The notes below the pieces were generated by a model. The model had not been told where the DNA came from. It was given only the letters and a program-made list of their open reading frames with translations, and ran no database searches. A DNA stretch of 9,371 nt. Source: Deltaproteobacteria bacterium. GTDB taxonomy: Bacteria > Desulfobacterota_B > Binatia > UBA9968. The position numbers and the translations under genes are program-made. Shown here one piece after another: positions 6,370 through 9,371 of this stretch. The first letter of the stretch is position 1; the number at the start of each line of letters is the position of its first letter. Location: contig JAUXIP010000054.1 in the NCBI GenBank assembly GCA_030620935.1, positions 1-9,371 on the forward strand, given 5' to 3'.

Positions 6370-9017
6370 GGTGGATAGACTAGCGGTAGGGTCACGGTAA
6401 AGGTCGAACCCTTCCCCCATTCGCTCTCCAGTTTGAGATTTCCCTTCAACAAATCTACCATCTTTTTTGTAATGCTTAGGCCCAGGCCCGTGCCGGGATA
6501 TTTCGTTCGATCGATCCCCTCTCCCATGTAAAACGGATCGGAGATATAGGGAACATCTTCTTCTCTTATCCCGATCCCCGTATCCCGTATGGCGATGGAG
6601 ATCCACCCTTCTTGCGATTCACCGCTATCCGTATTGGGCTGACACGCAACTTGTACCTCAATTTCTCCTCTGTCGGTATATTTTATGGCGTTGGACAGTA
6701 GATTTTGTAGGACCTCCTTGACTTTCGACGGATCGCTTTTAACCAAAGGGATCCGATGATCCAAGTTTAAAATGAAGTTAAGCCCTTTTTCTCTCATCAG
6801 GGGAGAAAAGAAAAGTTCCATCTCTTCCATCAACTCCTTGAGACCAAATTCCTCGATGTGAAGCGGTACTCTCTTGGCTTCCAAACGCGATAAGTCAAGG
6901 ATCTCGTCGATCAGACGGAGAAGATCATGAACATTGCGTTCTATGCGTTCGACAGATTTTTTTTGACCCTCGGTCAATTCTCCATAGAGGCCGCGCGTGA
7001 GAAGTTGCTGAGTGCCAAGGATGACATTGAGAGGGGTCCTGAGTTCGTGCGCCATAGTGTTGAGAAAGTCGGATTTCACCTGAAACGCCTCTTCCAGATC
7101 AGAGGATTTTCGCCTGACTTCTTCGAACAGGTTGGCGTTCTCGATGGCCACGGTCGCGCCGGCCGCCAGTTGCTTGGCGAGGGAAACTTCCTCCTGCGTA
7201 AATTCCCTCTCCGTGAGACAGGTCATCAGAAGAACACCGATCGATTTACGCCCTCGGGAGATCAAAGGAACACAAAGGTAGCCCCTAACTCCCATTTCAC
7301 CCATCAGGTTCCCCGGGCCGAACATTTTGTCCTCGCGGATGTCTCTGATGGCAAGAGGTCTCTGATTTTCCATAACTCTCGTCGAGCGGCCCTTTCCGGA
7401 CTTCAACAAACGGTCCCTAAAGCGATCCGCATCTTTGCCGGCAAGCGCGACGGTGCGCAGGATGCCGTCCTCGCCGAGAAGCCGCACCTGAACGTGGTCC
7501 ACTTGAAGGAGGACGAGACTTTGTTGAGTCAACTGGTCGAGCAATGGGTCAACATCCAGAAGGTTCAGATGGGTGAAAATTTGCCGCAGCGCGCTTTGCT
7601 CGTTCACGAGATGATTGAGCTGAAGGTTGATGGATTGCAGCTGCTGAGTTTTGCCTTTCAACTCCTTCAGGAGCGTTGCATTTTCGATGGCGATGGCCGC
7701 GCCGTTGGCCAGCTGTTGCAACAAATCAACCTCCTCTTGAGTAAACTCTCGCGGTTGATAGGACATGGCTCGCATCACCGCCATGACTTCTCCCCCTTTG
7801 GAGAGGAGGGGTATTCCGACATAGCCTCGGATGCCAAGCCGAGAACGCACTTCACCGTGCGGGATGTCAGTGTCTCGGTCGATGTCCGGGATCACGAGAG
7901 GCCTGCGGTTCTCAATGACCCATCTCGCCCGTCCCCGGCCGGTTCCGGCGCGACCGGATTGGAGCCGCTCGGGCTCTATGCCGGAGACGCCCAAAAGCTT
8001 CCACGCCCCATTTTCCAATATTCTCACGTCGGAGATATCGACGCCGAAAAACTCCCGTACCTTTTCCGTCAGCTTCCCGAGCAGGCTATTGAGGTCGAGA
8101 GACGTAATATCCTGGCTCAACTCCTTGAGAAGCTTTTGTATCGCCTCCCGCCTCTGGGATTCCCGATAGAGATCCGAGTATTCGAGCAAAAGGGCCAGGT
8201 AGATCAAGACAAAGCCAAAGGCACGCAAGGCATGATAGGAATACCAGGCAATGTCATAGGGTTGGCGGGATAGGACCATGCCCGCGAAAACCCACAAAGA
8301 CACCACTAAGAAAACGAGAACATAGCCTACCAATGCTTCCTGGGTTTGTCTAAACCTCCTCCATTGAACAAAAATCCCGCCTAGATAAATAAGCAAAAAG
8401 GCATAAGGGATAGAGCGTGAGAAGAAGGTAGGATGTATCGCAATCGACAGAGCAGGAAGCTGATCTCCCACATAGATCACTCCCCAAATCACAATAAGGC
8501 AAAAGAGAGAGCTCCATCCCAAGCTATGGAACAGTCTGGTTCGCGCAGTAAAAGACGGTTTCTTTCCCCCGAGAAAAAAAGAGAGGCACGGTAAGAGAAG
8601 GACGAGGTAAAGGAGGTAGAAAAGATAGGCCGGCGTGGATCGTGGGCTAAGAACAAGCCCCTGTAGAGTCAAAACAAATAACAAATTGATCAGCGAGGAA
8701 AGCCAGAAGGCAACGCCTATCCAAAGTCCGTAGGGCTCTTTCGTGACAAGAAAGCGCCAGATAAAGAGCAGTGCGAGGCTCAGTCCGCCGCCTAAACAGA
8801 AGACTTCAACGGCGGGGCTAACCCACGGCAGGATCAGGAGGCGCTGTTGAGGCAAAAGGATTGCCAGGAGAGGTTGTACCAATCCCACACAAACAGATAG
8901 GAGGAGCAAAAGACCAACCCGCCTCTCAGCGGTAGAAGAGGAAGAGTGAAGCCGCGCCCCGAAAGTGGAGTTCCCTGTCATAACCACAAGAGACCCATCA
9001 GTCACAAATAAATCCAT
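6366..9017 (-). CDS. Membrane sensor histidine kinase with eight predicted TM segments and two GAF domains
   Basis: This 883-residue protein begins with about eight hydrophobic segments (near residues 34-58, 66-90, 97-120, 129-150, 168-185, 203-220, 228-250 and 262-280). They resemble integral-membrane sensor modules of the MASE4 kind, but that assignment is tentative. A short helix leads to GAF1 (about 300-450), a coiled-coil linker, GAF2 (about 480-632) and a second coiled coil. HisKA follows, with phosphoacceptor H657 in MAHELRTPLN. The HATPase domain has the N box QNLLSNAIKY (771-780, N776), G1 DTGIGI (812-817) and G2 GTGLGLSI (842-849). It ends soon after, with no receiver domain, so phosphate must go to a separate regulator. 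The single-domain regulator nearby is an obvious candidate. Neither GAF shows the usual bilin-attachment cysteine setting. The ATG at 9017 opens the longest frame, but a promoter-like element overlaps it, so the real start may be the ATG at 8981. Neither has a strong ribosome binding site. Confidence 0.93.
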   Translation of the reverse strand: MDLFVTDGSLVVMTGNSTFGARLHSSSSTAERRVGLLLLLSVCVGLVQPLLAILLPQQRLLILPWVSPAVEVFCLGGGLSLALLFIWRFLVTKEPYGLWIGVAFWLSSLINLLFVLTLQGLVLSPRSTPAYLFYLLYLVLLLPCLSFFLGGKKPSFTARTRLFHSLGWSSLFCLIVIWGVIYVGDQLPALSIAIHPTFFSRSIPYAFLLIYLGGIFVQWRRFRQTQEALVGYVLVFLVVSLWVFAGMVLSRQPYDIAWYSYHALRAFGFVLIYLALLLEYSDLYRESQRREAIQKLLKELSQDITSLDLNSLLGKLTEKVREFFGVDISDVRILENGAWKLLGVSGIEPERLQSGRAGTGRGRARWVIENRRPLVIPDIDRDTDIPHGEVRSRLGIRGYVGIPLLSKGGEVMAVMRAMSYQPREFTQEEVDLLQQLANGAAIAIENATLLKELKGKTQQLQSINLQLNHLVNEQSALRQIFTHLNLLDVDPLLDQLTQQSLVLLQVDHVQVRLLGEDGILRTVALAGKDADRFRDRLLKSGKGRSTRVMENQRPLAIRDIREDKMFGPGNLMGEMGVRGYLCVPLISRGRKSIGVLLMTCLTEREFTQEEVSLAKQLAAGATVAIENANLFEEVRRKSSDLEEAFQVKSDFLNTMAHELRTPLNVILGTQQLLTRGLYGELTEGQKKSVERIERNVHDLLRLIDEILDLSRLEAKRVPLHIEEFGLKELMEEMELFFSPLMREKGLNFILNLDHRIPLVKSDPSKVKEVLQNLLSNAIKYTDRGEIEVQVACQPNTDSGESQEGWISIAIRDTGIGIREEDVPYISDPFYMGEGIDRTKYPGTGLGLSITKKMVDLLKGNLKLESEWGKGSTFTVTLPLVYPP

Positions 9018-9033
9018 AAATTTTTCTTGTCAA
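9005..9033 (-). promoter_or_regulatory. Candidate promoter of the histidine kinase gene
   Basis: Reading leftward, a perfect TTGACA (complement of 9028-9033) is followed after 17 bases by TATTTG (complement of 9005-9010). The layout is the same as in front of the response regulator gene: TTGACA, 17 bases, TATTT plus a purine. Transcription would begin near 8998, inside the longest reading frame. That would point to the in-frame ATG at 8981 as the working start, 12 residues shorter. The -10 is weak (three of six). Confidence 0.4.
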
Positions 9034-9060
9034 CCCGCATAGGCATTGAATTTTCCTATT

Positions 9061-9114
9061 CGTATTGGCAACCAACTTAGAGCGGCTGAGGGTGCAAGTC
9101 CTAAAGGCCATACG
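9061..9114 (+). promoter_or_regulatory. Long imperfect hairpin upstream of the aldehyde dehydrogenase gene
   Basis: CGTATTGGC at 9061-9069 pairs with GCCATACG (9107-9114) over eight base pairs with one bulged T. Inside it, CTTAG (about 9075-9079) can pair with CTAAAG (about 9101-9106) with one bulged A. An inner GGCT/AGTC stem closes a loop containing GAGGGTGCA. The nested stems suggest an RNA structure or a large operator. The strings GGCAACC and GGGTGCAAGTCC recall conserved pieces of SAM and cobalamin riboswitches, but the remaining conserved parts of those classes are absent, so no class is assigned. It lies about 130 bases before the start codon. Confidence 0.35.
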
Positions 9115-9172
9115 CACACGGACGACGAAAGAGTCACCTCAGACAAAAGTGATCCGGTTAATCCTCCGGTGT

Positions 9173-9201
9173 TTGTGTTTGCAGCGCCAGCTCTTTACAA
9201 T
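9173..9201 (+). promoter_or_regulatory. Candidate promoter of the aldehyde dehydrogenase gene
   Basis: TTGTGT at 9173-9178 (three of six to the -35 consensus), a 17-base spacer and TACAAT at 9196-9201 (five of six to the -10) make a plausible sigma70 promoter. The transcript would begin near 9208, with a leader of about 37 bases. If this is the main promoter, the hairpin at 9061-9114 would not be transcribed into this gene's leader and would act as DNA or belong to another transcript. Confidence 0.35.
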
Positions 9202-9244
9202 AGTTCTTAATCCTTCCGTTCATATTGTCAGGGGAGGTTATTCC

Positions 9245-9371
9245 ATGGCAGAGCTTTACAAAAACTATATTAACGGTAAATGGGTCGAAGCCAGGTCAGG
9301 CAAGACCTTCGAAAACCGCAATCCTGCCAATCGCAAGGATCTGATCGGGATCTTCCCGGCCTCGGGGCAGG
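9245..9371 (+). CDS. NAD(P)-dependent aldehyde dehydrogenase, N-terminal part (3' end outside window)
   Basis: The first 42 codons are visible. The opening [20 protein letters not shown], then [16 protein letters not shown], is the standard N-terminus of the aldehyde dehydrogenase superfamily: the INGxW strand, the (E/N)xNPA turn, then the segment leading to the first helix. These enzymes oxidise aldehydes to acids with NAD+ or NADP+ in the cytosol. The catalytic Cys and Glu lie outside the window, so the substrate cannot be stated. The N-terminus looks most like the branch that includes semialdehyde dehydrogenases. The start is secure: GGGGAGG at 9231-9237 is a near-perfect ribosome binding site seven bases before the ATG at 9245. 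The gene is divergent from the histidine kinase gene, with 227 bases between them. Confidence 0.88.
   Translation, partial: MAELYKNYINGKWVEARSGKTFENRNPANRKDLIGIFPASGQ

Noticed and set aside
6927..8273. 448-residue plus-strand open frame opposite the histidine kinase
   Set aside because: It is the antisense shadow of the kinase GAF and HisKA region. Its translation has no recognisable domain, while the minus-strand frame carries complete kinase motifs.
9075..9105. tRNA-like segment (TAGAGCGGC and GGGTGCAAGTCC resemble D-loop and T-arm pieces)
   Set aside because: The two pieces are adjacent, with no anticodon arm between them and no acceptor stem, so no cloverleaf can form.
9066..9145. SAM-I (S-box) or cobalamin riboswitch, from GGCAACC, GGGTGCAAGTCC and GAGTCACC
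   Set aside because: The upstream GAGGGA and kink-turn parts of the S-box are absent. For cobalamin, the spacing is far too short and the B12 box is missing. Kept only as an unassigned structured element.

Overview
The window is 9,371 bases of ordinary-looking bacterial chromosome, at roughly 50-55% G+C by eye. It is densely coded, with no insertion sequence, phage gene, CRISPR array, rRNA or tRNA that I can recognise. The gene set is a replicative helicase, a CCA-adding enzyme, a queuosine enzyme, a CPA2 antiporter and a GAF-GAF histidine kinase. It fits a free-living Gram-negative lineage of the broad deltaproteobacterial, Nitrospirota or NC10 kind, but nothing here fixes the taxon and I hold that loosely.

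Layout. (1) 3-395 (+) is the C-terminal end of an M28-family zinc peptidase that begins outside the window. (2) 446-4351 (-) is a leftward block that reads, in transcription order, queF (preQ0 reductase), a KefB/KefC-type cation:proton antiporter with a fused TrkA/RCK module, and dnaB. (3) 4352-4610 is a divergent control region. It holds a good sigma70-like promoter firing right and a candidate promoter firing left that would make queF leaderless. (4) 4611-6369 (+) holds a single-domain CheY-like response regulator and a class II tRNA nucleotidyltransferase with an HD domain. (5) 6366-9017 (-) is an 883-residue membrane histidine kinase. It converges on the nucleotidyltransferase, and the two stop codons share a TTAA. 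(6) 9018-9244 is a second divergent control region with a long imperfect hairpin. (7) 9245 to the end (+) is the first 42 codons of an aldehyde dehydrogenase.

How the genes may work together. The histidine kinase has no receiver or output domain, and the response regulator has no output domain. They flank the nucleotidyltransferase gene and each has an upstream TTGACA-N17-TATTT element, so a phosphorelay pair is a reasonable inference. The other genes (dnaB, cca, queF) are housekeeping genes with no evident shared pathway. The most unusual signals are in the control regions: the apparent leaderless start of queF and the structured element before the aldehyde dehydrogenase gene. I found no clearly new multi-gene system.
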